64,000 bases of DNA from Tatumella citrea. GTDB taxonomy: Bacteria > Pseudomonadota > Gammaproteobacteria > Enterobacterales > Enterobacteriaceae. Shown here in pieces: positions 34,254-43,247 of the stretch. The notes under the pieces are model-generated. The model saw only the letters and a program-made list of their open reading frames with translations. It ran no database searches and had not been told where the DNA came from. The stretch is from contig NZ_CP015579.1 of NCBI RefSeq assembly GCF_002163585.1, positions 2,046,001-2,110,000 of the forward strand. The letters are read 5' to 3'. Positions within the stretch are counted from its first letter, which is position 1. Every line of letters begins with the position of its first letter. The position numbers and the translations under genes were made by a program.

Positions 34254-35556
34254 TTTTCTGCACCACCAGACTTTCAATGCTTTCGCGTTTCAGTATGACA
34301 ATCAGGGTGTAACCGGCAGCAGCCGTCACCATACCTATCACCGCTTCACCAAACTGCGGGAATTCAATGTGGGCAATGACCGCGCACAAACTGCCAATTG
34401 CCCATGCAGCAAAAGCACTACCACGAAGGCGACGAGTTTTACGCTTCTCACTGATTTTTGCCATGAATATTAAATCAACTATCATCACGGCGCCAAAAGG
34501 TGGCACCACAATACCAAGTAAACTCAGCCATTCAAGGAAGTAAGACCAGACTCCGGCCAATGCCAGGGCCCCACCGATCGCCCCGAGAATCAATGTCCAG
34601 ATGCGCATTTTGCTGCTAAACAGATGGCTAAAACCAACAGCACCATTGTACAAACAATGGGTGCAAACCGAGCCAAGATTAATAAATACAAACAGGAAAG
34701 CGATGACAGAGAGTAACGTGCTGTGGTTCATTAGTATGGGCAGAAAATTACCACCGTTACTGGCGGGATCAACTGCTGCGCCTACTGACACAATCACCAC
34801 TCCGAACAGATAAGAAATCACGTTCGCCAGAGGAAAAGCGGAGAACGCGGCGATAACTGCTGATTTTCCATCTTTAGACCAGCGGGTAAAGTCTGCTGTC
34901 ATGGTGCCTGAATCGGCAAATCCAGCCACCACCATGGTCACTGCCGTTCCCATGCTCATAACACCAACCGCGCCAGCCCCTCCCTGAAAGTGAGTGATGG
35001 TACTGAAATCGTGATTCTGAGCAATCAGCCACAGTGCTACCAAACCTAGCGCTACAAATAATGGTGCGGCAACCATTCCAAGAATCGACAACGCACGTAC
35101 TCCGAGAAATGTGACACCGGTGTACAACACCATAGCGATTGCCGTCACTGCCAGTGCGTTCCAGCCGAAGGTCTGGTTTATCACCGTACCCGTTAAACCA
35201 GTCTGAAATGCATACCAGCCAATAACCACGGTGGAGAGAAAACCAGAAACCAGGATATAGCCTTTGGTACCAAATGTGCGTTTAGCCTGTAGCGCAAAGT
35301 TCATACCCGTATTGCCGGCAAACCAACTGAGTGCGCCAACGTAGGCGAACAGCACCAGATTACCTAACAGGATAGCAGTCAGTGCAGGCCAGAAGCCCAG
35401 ATGCCATGTAATGATGCCGCCAAACAATGCATTAGTGAGTATCATTGGGAAACCGAACCAGACTGCTGACACCGAACGGGTCGAGTGGCGATGGCTTAGA
35501 GGAACAGGTTCGTGTTCAAATTCCTGCTCGAGAGCAGGAGATGATTTGTTATTCAT
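34246..35556 (-). CDS. NCS1-family nucleobase/amide permease (CodB-like)
   Basis: A 436-residue transporter with about 12 helices, of the NCS1 family that carries cytosine, hydantoins, allantoin and similar compounds. The early [18 protein letters not shown] block and the [15 protein letters not shown] motif in the middle are typical of CodB-like members. The ATG at 35556 follows GGAG and lies inside the end of the amidase gene (8-bp overlap); a longer reading frame upstream runs antisense to nothing and in the wrong frame of the amidase. It would import the substrate for the two hydrolases. Confidence 0.9.
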   Translation of the reverse strand: MNNKSSPALEQEFEHEPVPLSHRHSTRSVSAVWFGFPMILTNALFGGIITWHLGFWPALTAILLGNLVLFAYVGALSWFAGNTGMNFALQAKRTFGTKGYILVSGFLSTVVIGWYAFQTGLTGTVINQTFGWNALAVTAIAMVLYTGVTFLGVRALSILGMVAAPLFVALGLVALWLIAQNHDFSTITHFQGGAGAVGVMSMGTAVTMVVAGFADSGTMTADFTRWSKDGKSAVIAAFSAFPLANVISYLFGVVIVSVGAAVDPASNGGNFLPILMNHSTLLSVIAFLFVFINLGSVCTHCLYNGAVGFSHLFSSKMRIWTLILGAIGGALALAGVWSYFLEWLSLLGIVVPPFGAVMIVDLIFMAKISEKRKTRRLRGSAFAAWAIGSLCAVIAHIEFPQFGEAVIGMVTAAAGYTLIVILKRESIESLVVQKNV

Positions 35557-36997
35557 GAGCAACTCCAATTGAGGCAGGATACAGGTGATTCCAGGGTTGG
35601 ATACGTTCAAAAGCGGCACTGACTGCCAGTACCAGAGCATCGTCCAGATGGCGACCGACGATTTGCAGGCCAATCGGTAACCCGCTGGCGGTAAATCCTG
35701 CAGGGATTGAGGCTGCCGGTTGACCAGTGAAATTAAAGGGATAACAGAACGATAACCAGTGATCACTGCGCACCATGCGCCCGTCAATTATTTCAGGCCC
35801 CTGCATGTTAAGAGGGAATGGTGGTACTGCAAGTGTCGGTGTTAACAGCAAATCGTAGTGCTGCATAAACCTCCACAACTGGTTGCAGATCTTTTTACGT
35901 GCGGTATTTGCGTCTGTAAAATTTTCCGCATGCCATTTATGCTGTAGCATGGCGCTGAGATGTGGAGACATGCGTGAACCTAAATCCTGTTGCATCTGAC
36001 GCATACCGGAAAGATCGCTTTCAAACGCCACAATTGCGGCAAATGTAGCCCCTTCATCGGTAATCTCTGGATCAGCCTCTTCCAGTTCCGCGCCTAACTC
36101 GCGGGCTAAATATTGCGCGGCTTTAGTGACAACGTCACGAACCTCCTTATCAACGGCGATATAACCAAAATCGACACTAAATGCAATGCGCAGTCCATTC
36201 AGTGGTTTGTCCAGAGCAGAGAGCCAGTCTACATCATTGCAAGGAATCGAATGGCGATCGCGCATATCTGGTCCTGCCATCACCGACATCATGAGTGCGC
36301 TGTCACGTACAGTGCGCGTCATGGGACCAATATGCTCCAATGATTCCCAACTTGAGACGCCTGGATAGCGTTCGTCCCGGCAACCAGGCCATAACGGTAC
36401 CCGGCCCATCGATGCTTTAAATCCATAAACACCACAATGAGCCGCTGGAATACGCACTGACCCGCCGCCGTCACTGCCCAATGCAATTGGACAGAGGCGA
36501 GCTGCAAGAGCTGCACCCGACCCGGCACTGGAACCACCTGGTGTTTTGTTTAAATCCCAGGGATTACGTGGTGAAGGAAATAAAGGATTATGCCCCACAC
36601 CGCTGTAACCAAACTCAGGAGCCGTAGTTTTACCGAGCAGTATCGCATCTGCAGCCAGTAAGCGCTCGACGGTAATGTCGTCATCTTCAGGGATAAAATC
36701 TGCATAAGCTGCAGAGCCCGAGGTAGTTTTTACCCCTGCTGTACATATCAAATCCTTGACAGCTAAAGGGACCCCGGCAAATGGACCAAGCGTGTCACCA
36801 CGTGCACGTTTCGCATCCACCGCGGATGCCTGTTGCAATGCTAATTCTGGTGTGGCCGTACAAAAAGCCTGTATCAGCGGCTCTCGTTGTTCCAGTCTGT
36901 CCAGTGCGGCCTGCGTTAACTCACGAGCTGACACCTCACCATTACGAATCAGCGATGCTAATGAAGTAGCATCGCCATCAAGCAAAGCCTCAAACAT
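35549..36997 (-). CDS. Amidase signature family hydrolase
   Basis: A 482-residue amidase with the Ser-cisSer-Lys triad: Lys81 (AVKD), Ser156 (GGSSAGSG) and the nucleophile Ser180 (GGGSVRIP); the spacings of 75 and 24 equal those of well-studied members. The family includes GatA, AtzE and indoleacetamide hydrolase. As the first gene of the operon with a permease and a biuret-hydrolase-like enzyme, with an 8-bp overlap to the permease, it probably takes part in the same nitrogen-release pathway. An alternative is a role on an aryl amide such as indole-3-acetamide, but no tryptophan monooxygenase is present. Confidence 0.92.
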   Translation of the reverse strand: MFEALLDGDATSLASLIRNGEVSARELTQAALDRLEQREPLIQAFCTATPELALQQASAVDAKRARGDTLGPFAGVPLAVKDLICTAGVKTTSGSAAYADFIPEDDDITVERLLAADAILLGKTTAPEFGYSGVGHNPLFPSPRNPWDLNKTPGGSSAGSGAALAARLCPIALGSDGGGSVRIPAAHCGVYGFKASMGRVPLWPGCRDERYPGVSSWESLEHIGPMTRTVRDSALMMSVMAGPDMRDRHSIPCNDVDWLSALDKPLNGLRIAFSVDFGYIAVDKEVRDVVTKAAQYLARELGAELEEADPEITDEGATFAAIVAFESDLSGMRQMQQDLGSRMSPHLSAMLQHKWHAENFTDANTARKKICNQLWRFMQHYDLLLTPTLAVPPFPLNMQGPEIIDGRMVRSDHWLSFCYPFNFTGQPAASIPAGFTASGLPIGLQIVGRHLDDALVLAVSAAFERIQPWNHLYPASIGVAHE

Positions 36998-37324
36998 GGT
37001 ATTCCCCTGTTTTAGTTACCTGACAGAATTAATGCAGTTTACGTGCCAGAAGATATGGGTAAATGGTGATGGGGGGTTAATGGCAAGTGGAATACGGGCT
37101 TGGATACAAGATCGAATTCTTATGTTTCTGCGGAACACATTAAATTTCATAGCCAGCACAATAAGAGCACAGCGTTGTGCCATTTTAGTGAAAACTGGGG
37201 CTGGTTAATCTCAATATCGTTTAAAGCCAGCATGTAATTCAAAACAGCGCTGGGAAAGCAGAGTTGCACCACATGATCTTTACACAGGTAAATTACAATG
37301 TTGGTTTAGAGCATAGAGTCAGTG
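36998..37324. other. Region upstream of the amidase operon
   Basis: 327 bp between the amidase start and the end of the LysR gene, both on the minus strand. It must hold the amidase operon promoter. I see no gene and no clear operator, apart from AT-rich stretches around 37120-37160. Confidence 0.4.
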
Positions 37325-38242
37325 CTACCTCAGTCCTGTGTGATCATTTAGCTCACGAACATAATCAATAAATACTTTTAGCGGTGCCGGAACTAACCGC
37401 CTGTCATTGTAATACAGCCATAATCCGGGGAAACTTAGCCACCAGTCGGATAAAATCGGCTGTAATTTCCCTTGATTAAACGCGGGTTTAAGCCAGTCTT
37501 CAAACAGATATACCACACCAGCACCAGCGATAGCGGCTTCTACCGTTAGATCCATTGCCGCGCCTATGCTACAAACCAGTGGGCCTTTCGGTTGCAGACA
37601 TATCCGTTCTCCGTCACAACTAAACTCCCATTCGGCAACCACTCCCGTGGCATATCGGCCATGCAAACATCGATGCTGCATTAACTCACGCGGATGCTGA
37701 GGTATGCCATGCTGGCTCAGATAAACTGGCGCCGCTGCGGCAGCAAATCTTTGGGTACGCGGACCAATTGGCATGGCCACCATATCCTGCTCAAGATGGT
37801 CGTCGTAGCGAATACCGGCATCGCAGCTATCGCGGAAGATATCCTGCACGTTACTTTCTGCGACTACTTCGAGCTGAATATCCGGATAACGCTGTAAAAA
37901 ACCAGGGACTATAGCCGGCAAAACCAGTCGTGCTGCGCTTACCGGAACATTCAGACGCAGTGTTCCGCCAGGTGTCGTTCGAAACGTATTGAGGGCATCA
38001 AGTGCAGCGTCTACTTCGTTCATCGCGGGCAGAAGTCGTGACATCAGTGCTCTGCCCGCTTCAGTTAATACAACAGTTCTCGTTGTACGATTAAATAACC
38101 GTACATTCAGTTGCTCTTCAGCTCGTCGCACCGCATCACTTAAACGGGAAGGATTACTGCCGGTCATACGTGCCGCTTCCCGAAATCCCCCTGCTTTAGC
38201 CACTGCAACCACTGCATGCAATAATGACATGTCGATCGCCAT
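37325..38242 (-). CDS. LysR-family regulator
   Basis: A 305-residue LysR-type regulator with helix-turn-helix GGFREAARMTGSNPSRLSDAV and an effector domain of the large CrgA-like subgroup (RLNVPVSAARLVLPAIVPGFL). It is divergent from ydbC (95 bp apart) and upstream of the amidase operon on the same strand. It may control ydbC, the amidase operon, or both. Confidence 0.88.
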   Translation of the reverse strand: MAIDMSLLHAVVAVAKAGGFREAARMTGSNPSRLSDAVRRAEEQLNVRLFNRTTRTVVLTEAGRALMSRLLPAMNEVDAALDALNTFRTTPGGTLRLNVPVSAARLVLPAIVPGFLQRYPDIQLEVVAESNVQDIFRDSCDAGIRYDDHLEQDMVAMPIGPRTQRFAAAAAPVYLSQHGIPQHPRELMQHRCLHGRYATGVVAEWEFSCDGERICLQPKGPLVCSIGAAMDLTVEAAIAGAGVVYLFEDWLKPAFNQGKLQPILSDWWLSFPGLWLYYNDRRLVPAPLKVFIDYVRELNDHTGLR

Positions 38243-38337
38243 TGTCCGTCACTCCGTACACTGTGTCCTGATTTGCATGGATAGTTGCACAACACTTCGT
38301 CAGTTACAATCGCAGCTATCAACGATGAGGAGGTATT

Positions 38338-39195
38338 ATGCTGCAGCCACTAAAAACGTTTATTCTTGGAGACCGTGAAGTTTCCCGTCTCGGTTATGGC
38401 GCCATGCAATTAGCAGGGGCTGGTGTATTTGGGCCACCGGCAGATGAAGACCGTGCCTTGCAGGTATTACGCGATGCAATCGCCGCCGGAGTGAATCATA
38501 TCGACACCAGCGATTTTTATGGCCCTCATATTACCAATCAGCTGATTAAAAAAGCGCTTCATCCCTACAAGGATAACCTGGTGATTGTCACCAAAGTGGG
38601 CGCAAGGCGTGATGAAAAAGGAGGCTGGCATCCGGCCACAAGCCCTGAAGAAATAACTAATGCAGTAGAAGATAATCTGCGCAATCTGGGGCTTGAGGTG
38701 CTGGAAGTTGTAAATCTTCGCTCAATGCTTAACGTTCACGCCCCCGCTGAAGGGTCACTTGAGCCACAGATTGAAGCCTTGTTAAAGCTTAAACAGCGCG
38801 GCCTGGTGCGCCATATCGGTTTGAGTAATGTGACGGAAAAGCAAGTCCGGGAAGCACGAACAATGACGCCAGTCGCCTGCGTGCAAAATCTGTATAATCT
38901 GGCGAACCGACAGGATGAGGCAATGATCAATCTGCTTGCAGCAGATGGCATTCCTTATGTGCCCTTCTTCCCGCTTGGCGGCTTTTCGCCATTACAGTCA
39001 GAGCAACTGAATAGCGTTGCTGAGGCTTTGAATGCGACCACCTTACAGGTTGCGCTGGCCTGGTTGTTACAAAGATCACCGAACATATTACTCATTCCCG
39101 GGACATCATCGCCTGAACATCTGAAACAGAATCTTGCCAGTGGGGATTTGGTACTGTCACCTGGAATCATCCAGCAGCTGGACAGTATCGGGTAA
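38338..39195 (+). CDS. pdxI: Pyridoxal/pyridoxine reductase YdbC (aldo/keto reductase)
   Basis: A 285-residue aldo/keto reductase collinear with E. coli YdbC (PdxI), which reduces pyridoxal to pyridoxine. Shared landmarks are RLGYGAMQLAG, HIDTSDFYGPHITNQ (Asp56, Tyr61), TKVGARR (Lys86), VQNLYN and the C-terminal LAWLLQRSPNILLIPGTSS. The usual catalytic His is Asn (VVNLR), as in the E. coli protein. GATGAGGAGG precedes the ATG. It is followed by a terminator-like hairpin. Confidence 0.92.
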   Translation: MLQPLKTFILGDREVSRLGYGAMQLAGAGVFGPPADEDRALQVLRDAIAAGVNHIDTSDFYGPHITNQLIKKALHPYKDNLVIVTKVGARRDEKGGWHPATSPEEITNAVEDNLRNLGLEVLEVVNLRSMLNVHAPAEGSLEPQIEALLKLKQRGLVRHIGLSNVTEKQVREARTMTPVACVQNLYNLANRQDEAMINLLAADGIPYVPFFPLGGFSPLQSEQLNSVAEALNATTLQVALAWLLQRSPNILLIPGTSSPEHLKQNLASGDLVLSPGIIQQLDSIG

Positions 39196-39211
39196 GCAAG
39201 TTAGTACATTT

Positions 39212-39230
39212 GAGCCGTCACAGACGGCTC
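39212..39230. terminator. Hairpin between convergent pdxI and LysE-family genes
   Basis: GAGCCGTC-ACA-GACGGCTC, a perfect 8-bp stem 17 bp after the pdxI stop; followed by CTGTTACCC without a T-run. Confidence 0.5.
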
Positions 39231-39307
39231 CTGTTACCCGACAGATATTTCCTTTTATCTCGTATTAAACGGCATTACGCAGCTCTGTTCCGGAGTCACT
39301 ACTGGCT

Positions 39308-39907
39308 TTATTTAAAAGTTATACAATGAAAAAAATACCAACAGCACTCCGCCGGAAATATTAACGTATTTTTTAACATCAGAGGGTTAGCTCTGCTGAC
39401 AGAGAAGATTAGGAGGTAGCTAACCAGTAAAATCCAGACACTCATGACAATCACATGAACAGAAGCCAGTACCAGAAAGTTATTCAGCCCTCCCTGATTA
39501 CCGGCGAATTGTGACACCACCGTCAGATAAAAGATTATGGCTTTAGGATTAAGAACATTGGCCGCCCAGGCTTCTTTTAGCGTTACGGAAGTACTGGCTG
39601 TTGAAAACACGGCTTGTCCTGGCCGTAATCCGCTCCTGATAAGCATAAAACCTAACCAAAACAGATATAAAGTTCCTGCCATTTTTAGCAAGCCAAATAA
39701 GGCCGGTGATGACGCAATCACCGCTGTTGTACCAAGTCCTATAAGGGTTGCATGGGTGTAAATGCCAGGCGCAGTACCACCAAGCGTTTTGAACAGACCT
39801 TTCCGCCCCCCGGTCAAAGCACTGCTCATCACTAACGAGAAACTCGCGCCAGGGGAAAGTGCTACCGGGAGTAGCGCAGGGATAAATCCGGTAATATTTA
39901 TATCCAT
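39308..39907 (-). CDS. LysE-family amino acid exporter with probable C-terminal frameshift
   Basis: A 199-residue LysE/RhtB-type exporter with six membrane segments; SPGASFSLVMSSALTGGRKG and NPKAIIFYLTVVSQF are family hallmarks. The last 20 residues after NPLMLKN are unlike the family. In the neighbouring frame the DNA reads KKYVNISGGVLLVFFSLYNF followed by stop, a normal LysE end. One extra A in the A6 run (39372-39377 region) would join the two, so a single-base deletion at a homopolymer is likely. The protein could still function because only the last helix is changed. The ribosome binding site is weak. Confidence 0.75.
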   Translation of the reverse strand: MDINITGFIPALLPVALSPGASFSLVMSSALTGGRKGLFKTLGGTAPGIYTHATLIGLGTTAVIASSPALFGLLKMAGTLYLFWLGFMLIRSGLRPGQAVFSTASTSVTLKEAWAANVLNPKAIIFYLTVVSQFAGNQGGLNNFLVLASVHVIVMSVWILLVSYLLIFSVSRANPLMLKNTLIFPAECCWYFFHCITFK

Positions 39908-39946
39908 ACAATTGAATTCAGGAGGAAAATGTTCAGAGAAGCAGGT

Positions 39947-40258
39947 TTAATCAATGGTAGCAGTTGGTGTTTCACTTTCCGGTGACCAGTATCCGCCACT
40001 GCCATGGTACGTTTCAGCACCCAAAACAAATTGGGTACCGCAAGTGTTGCAGGCGAAATGATAATCGACAATATCACCCCATATCATTTTCTCTGCACAC
40101 TCATCAAAACTGAACTGATTCCAGTCAGTCTCTGGTTTAACCTCAACCAGTGTTCCGTCAGCCAGGGAATCCCGTGCAATACGAATGGCCTTACGTAACT
40201 GTTCTGGCTGACGGATAATATATTTAACACATAAATCCTGGCACCGATGGCAGCTCAT
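39947..40258 (-). CDS. Hypothetical protein with two CxxC motifs
   Basis: A 103-residue protein with CHRC near the N-terminus and CNTC near residue 70, a pattern compatible with a zinc-ribbon-like structure. It is rich in acidic residues and lacks membrane segments. It is a single-gene unit upstream of the exporter on the same strand. I do not recognise its function. Confidence 0.6.
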   Translation of the reverse strand: MSCHRCQDLCVKYIIRQPEQLRKAIRIARDSLADGTLVEVKPETDWNQFSFDECAEKMIWGDIVDYHFACNTCGTQFVLGAETYHGSGGYWSPESETPTATID

Positions 40259-40538
40259 TCAATGTTCCTTAATCCGGAGCTACTGTTGTTCAACCCATCT
40301 TACAATCTTAATTGTTGAATAACTAACCTGGAAAGGCGAGATATCTGGCTACTTTATAAATGACTGCGCTACGTAAAAAACCGGTCACTCACCCTCCGGG
40401 ATTTTCCGGGATTTCATGTAGCGACGCCTGGGGGAACTCCACACGTCAGTAGGTTTTATTACACAACAATCACGCAGTTTCAGGTATTACCAGCTTTTCT
40501 TCTATACTGGCTTAGTGGCTAATCAGTAAGGAATCAAT

Positions 40539-40805
40539 ATGGCAAGTGGTTGGTCTGACGACGGAGCTGTAAATAAACAAATTGATGACACGGTCGAAGA
40601 TGCCGTTGCCAGGGCGCGTGAGCATCTCGGCCGTGGTGAAAGCGCTGAAATTTGTGAAGAGTGTGGTGACCCCATTCCGGAAGCCCGGCGAAAAGCCCTT
40701 GCTGGTGTCAGATATTGTCTAAAATGCCAGAATGAAAAGGAGAAGAAGGATGAGTTTAACAGCGGATACAACCGGAGAGGCAGTAAGGACAGTCAGTTGA
40801 GATAG
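40539..40805 (+). CDS. ybiI: DksA/TraR-type zinc-finger protein YbiI
   Basis: An 88-residue protein closely matching E. coli YbiI over its whole length: MASGWSDDGAVN opening, the C4 zinc finger (CEECGDPIPEARRKA ... CLKCQ) and the NRRGSKDSQLR ending. The family is related to DksA/TraR, which act through RNA polymerase; YbiI's own role is not known. It is a stand-alone gene. Confidence 0.93.
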   Translation: MASGWSDDGAVNKQIDDTVEDAVARAREHLGRGESAEICEECGDPIPEARRKALAGVRYCLKCQNEKEKKDEFNSGYNRRGSKDSQLR

Positions 40806-41038
40806 GTAAACGCTGATTAAATTATACCTATTAAGTGACGTTGTCACTTAATAGTGCTGAATTACAAAGTCCGCCTGTTAGTTCAGCTCCGGTCGTTCTT
40901 CGGATATTTTTATTCTTATATTGCTTATCTGCTCCACTACCGTTGATACAAATTTTGCCGTCATAGCCCTGAACACAGGTTCTCCGGTGGGTGCCATAAG
41001 TGTATAATCACTTGTTTATTCTCCCACTTCACGTTCTA

Positions 41039-41530
41039 ATGACACAGTTAAAGTACCTCAACGGTTATCCCCCTGCGATTATCAGCCAGGTTCAGAGTCT
41101 GGCTGATCAGGGAAAGCTTGGCCGCTGGCTGGAAAAAAAGTATGCCTCTCGTCACGATATCCAGAGTGATAAGTCTCTGTATCAGTTTGTGGCTGAATAT
41201 AAGCAGCGTTACCTTAAAAATGCCCCCGCACTGTCTAAAGTCTACTATGACAACAAACAAAATCCTGTCAGTGGCACACTGGGTACCAATACCTTTGTAT
41301 CGAGGGTTCAGGGCGGCAAGCTTAAATCAAATAATGAAATCAGGATTGCGACATTGTTTCGCGAAGGCCCGGAAGATTTCCTGAGGATGATTGTGGTACA
41401 TGAACTGGCACATCTGAAAGAAAAAGATCATAACAAAGCCTTTTACCAACTCTGTTGCCATATGGAACCAGACTACCACCAGCTGGAATTTGATCTTCGG
41501 CTATGGCTGAACTGGCGTGATCAACAGTAG
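41039..41530 (+). CDS. ygjP: YgjP-like zinc metallopeptidase
   Basis: A 163-residue protein of the M48-like YgjP family. The zinc motif HELAH (in IVVHELAHLKEKDHN) and the following CCHMEPDYHQLEFDLRLWL block match E. coli YgjP almost exactly. The ATG at 41039 gives the canonical MTQLKYL start; a GTG 39 bases earlier is in frame. Substrate and role are unknown. Confidence 0.92.
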   Translation: MTQLKYLNGYPPAIISQVQSLADQGKLGRWLEKKYASRHDIQSDKSLYQFVAEYKQRYLKNAPALSKVYYDNKQNPVSGTLGTNTFVSRVQGGKLKSNNEIRIATLFREGPEDFLRMIVVHELAHLKEKDHNKAFYQLCCHMEPDYHQLEFDLRLWLNWRDQQ

Positions 41531-41553
41531 CTCATCGATCCATTAAAAAATAA

Positions 41554-41592
41554 AACAGCCTGTTGTTGTTTAATGCCAACAGCCTGTTTTGT
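41554..41592 (+). terminator. Terminator after ygjP
   Basis: Two copies of AACAGCCTGTT (41554-41564 and 41578-41588) can pair with each other as a 12-bp stem with one central C-C mismatch, followed by a T-rich tail (TTTTGTTG). It lies 24 bp past the stop. Confidence 0.6.
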
Positions 41593-42312
41593 TGTTCGGT
41601 TTCTAACCTACAGTTAAAAGGGCGTCCGGCTAACCCTGAATCTGCCTTCCTGTATGAACCAATAAAACTGATGATCAATAACTGATTCCCGGTGATCATC
41701 AGTTTTTCAATGTAACACCGAAAGCCCCTTCTCTGCTGTTGGCGCCGATGAATAATTAATCACACTTACTTATGAAAATTCCCTGTAACCACCCTGACCA
41801 TAGATTATCGTAATGATTACATTATCTTTGCATCTCTCTGCCCCCTCTAAAAAACACAAATAAAACATTTTAATTCAGATGCTTATAATGATCTGCCGTC
41901 ATCTGATTTTATGCATGATGGACTGTTGTTAGTGCATTTTGCGTGATATGCAAAAAAAAACTGAAAAATTGCAAAATCAATGATTGCCAAAAAACATAAA
42001 CAGCGCTAACTTAAACACAGAAGTCGCAGCAAACATCAATTACTTTAAGAATTACCGGTCATATTAAGCCGGAAATTGCTTTGTTATATATTATAAAAAT
42101 AGATCCCTGACTCTCTGGGCTCACCATTTTAATTTTTAAAAGACACAACTTTGTGGGAATTTTATTATTACTGTAATATAAACCTGTAATAATCTGGTTT
42201 TTAGCCAGTCACTGGTTTATATACGCATGATCAATGTGATTTTTAATAAACTTCATTATATTGTTTGTGATCCACAATAATATTGGGTAGCACACGATGC
42301 GGGGAGTCATAA
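41593..42312. other. AT-rich gene-free region upstream of the small secreted protein
   Basis: About 720 bp with no convincing gene, markedly AT-rich from about 41820 on. It includes TTTTGC-7 nt-GCAAAA (41937-41955). The composition suits H-NS-silenced foreign DNA, and the promoter of the 42.3-kb gene should lie in the last 150 bp. Nothing else is recognised. Confidence 0.45.
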
Positions 42313-42606
42313 ATGAAATCACTCAGTGGTCTGGGATTTTTATTCCTGTTATTTTTGTTGCCATCGGCTGCTTATTCATATACCGGCAGGATAATATTTA
42401 CCGGCTATATATACCAGTCACCTTGCATGCACAGTATCAGTTCAACCTCGGTGACTTTTAGCTGTCAGAAAGGCACGCATAAAACCAGTAAAAAGATAGA
42501 GTTATCATCAGATAGTAGCTATCTTCCTATGGGGCTGGGTACCAGTAAACTTAAATGGGTTAACCGTGAACATTCTCTGGGGGTTCTGGTGATTGCTTAT
42601 CGTTGA
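42313..42606 (+). CDS. Small secreted protein, possibly fimbrial-like
   Basis: A 97-residue protein with a clear signal peptide (hydrophobic GLGFLFLLFLLPS, cleavage near AYS) and a mature part of about 76 residues with two Cys. The mature start YTGRIIFTGYIYQSPC resembles the first strand of type 1 pilin-like domains (GxIxFxGxIVxxxC), but the chain is far too short for a full pilin. It is a lone gene in AT-rich DNA without usher or chaperone genes. Function unknown. Confidence 0.65.
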   Translation: MKSLSGLGFLFLLFLLPSAAYSYTGRIIFTGYIYQSPCMHSISSTSVTFSCQKGTHKTSKKIELSSDSSYLPMGLGTSKLKWVNREHSLGVLVIAYR

Positions 42607-43247
42607 CGCTAATTAATTTCACCTGGTTCAAAAGAAAGCGCCCGGTATCACCGCGAAATTTATTTTCGTATAATATTCCGCAAGCGACATTGACTTGCGG
42701 AATGAATAATTTTATAGCGATTGCATATCAGCTGCTGAATGACCATTAAGAATTTAACGGTATATTTCTGCAACAAACAAAAAATCCGATCTTTGATTTT
42801 CCAGGGAGAGATATTTTGACGCAGAGAATTATTTTTGAATGTTAACTGCAATGATTTCAGATTATCTGATGGCTGAAATCAGTGGTAATAGCCTCATTAC
42901 GTGATCCCTTTGCTTATTTAAAACTGCCTGCCATGACTGGTTAATAAATCGTACTGGCACAGAACCTGACTAAACAGATTATCTCCTGCCTGCGTTCAAT
43001 TCTGGCAACCTTTTATATTAATTTTCCTAATAATTAATGCAGGCTGTGGCCTTTCCAGACCTTCTGCTGTCGGGTATCAGAAAACTGGGAAAAGAAGGTA
43101 TCAGCCCTTATGGCATAGAATCCGTACTTGTTGGTTATTAAATCATCACAAATGATTAATGTTAAGTTTTCCTTGTTAATTTTCTATGAGAGTCAATGTA
43201 AATGTTGTATACATAAATAACTTATAATTACCGTTGTTAACACAAAG
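42607..43247. other. AT-rich intergenic region with a strong hairpin
   Basis: 641 bp without a convincing gene. A perfect 10-bp stem ATTCCGCAAG / CTTGCGGAAT (42675-42703, loop of nine) follows the small secreted protein gene and may end its transcript. The rest is AT-rich and includes the promoter of the lactonase-like gene. Confidence 0.45.

Noticed and set aside
36756..37208. 150-codon open frame on the plus strand
   Set aside because: Mostly antisense to the start of the amidase gene and continuing into its promoter region; composition and lack of ribosome binding site argue against it.
39929..39985. Strong Shine-Dalgarno (AGGAGG) and ATG on the plus strand, 18 codons
   Set aside because: It runs into the 3' end of the opposite-strand zinc-ribbon-like gene and ends after 18 codons; probably chance, although a small peptide cannot be excluded.
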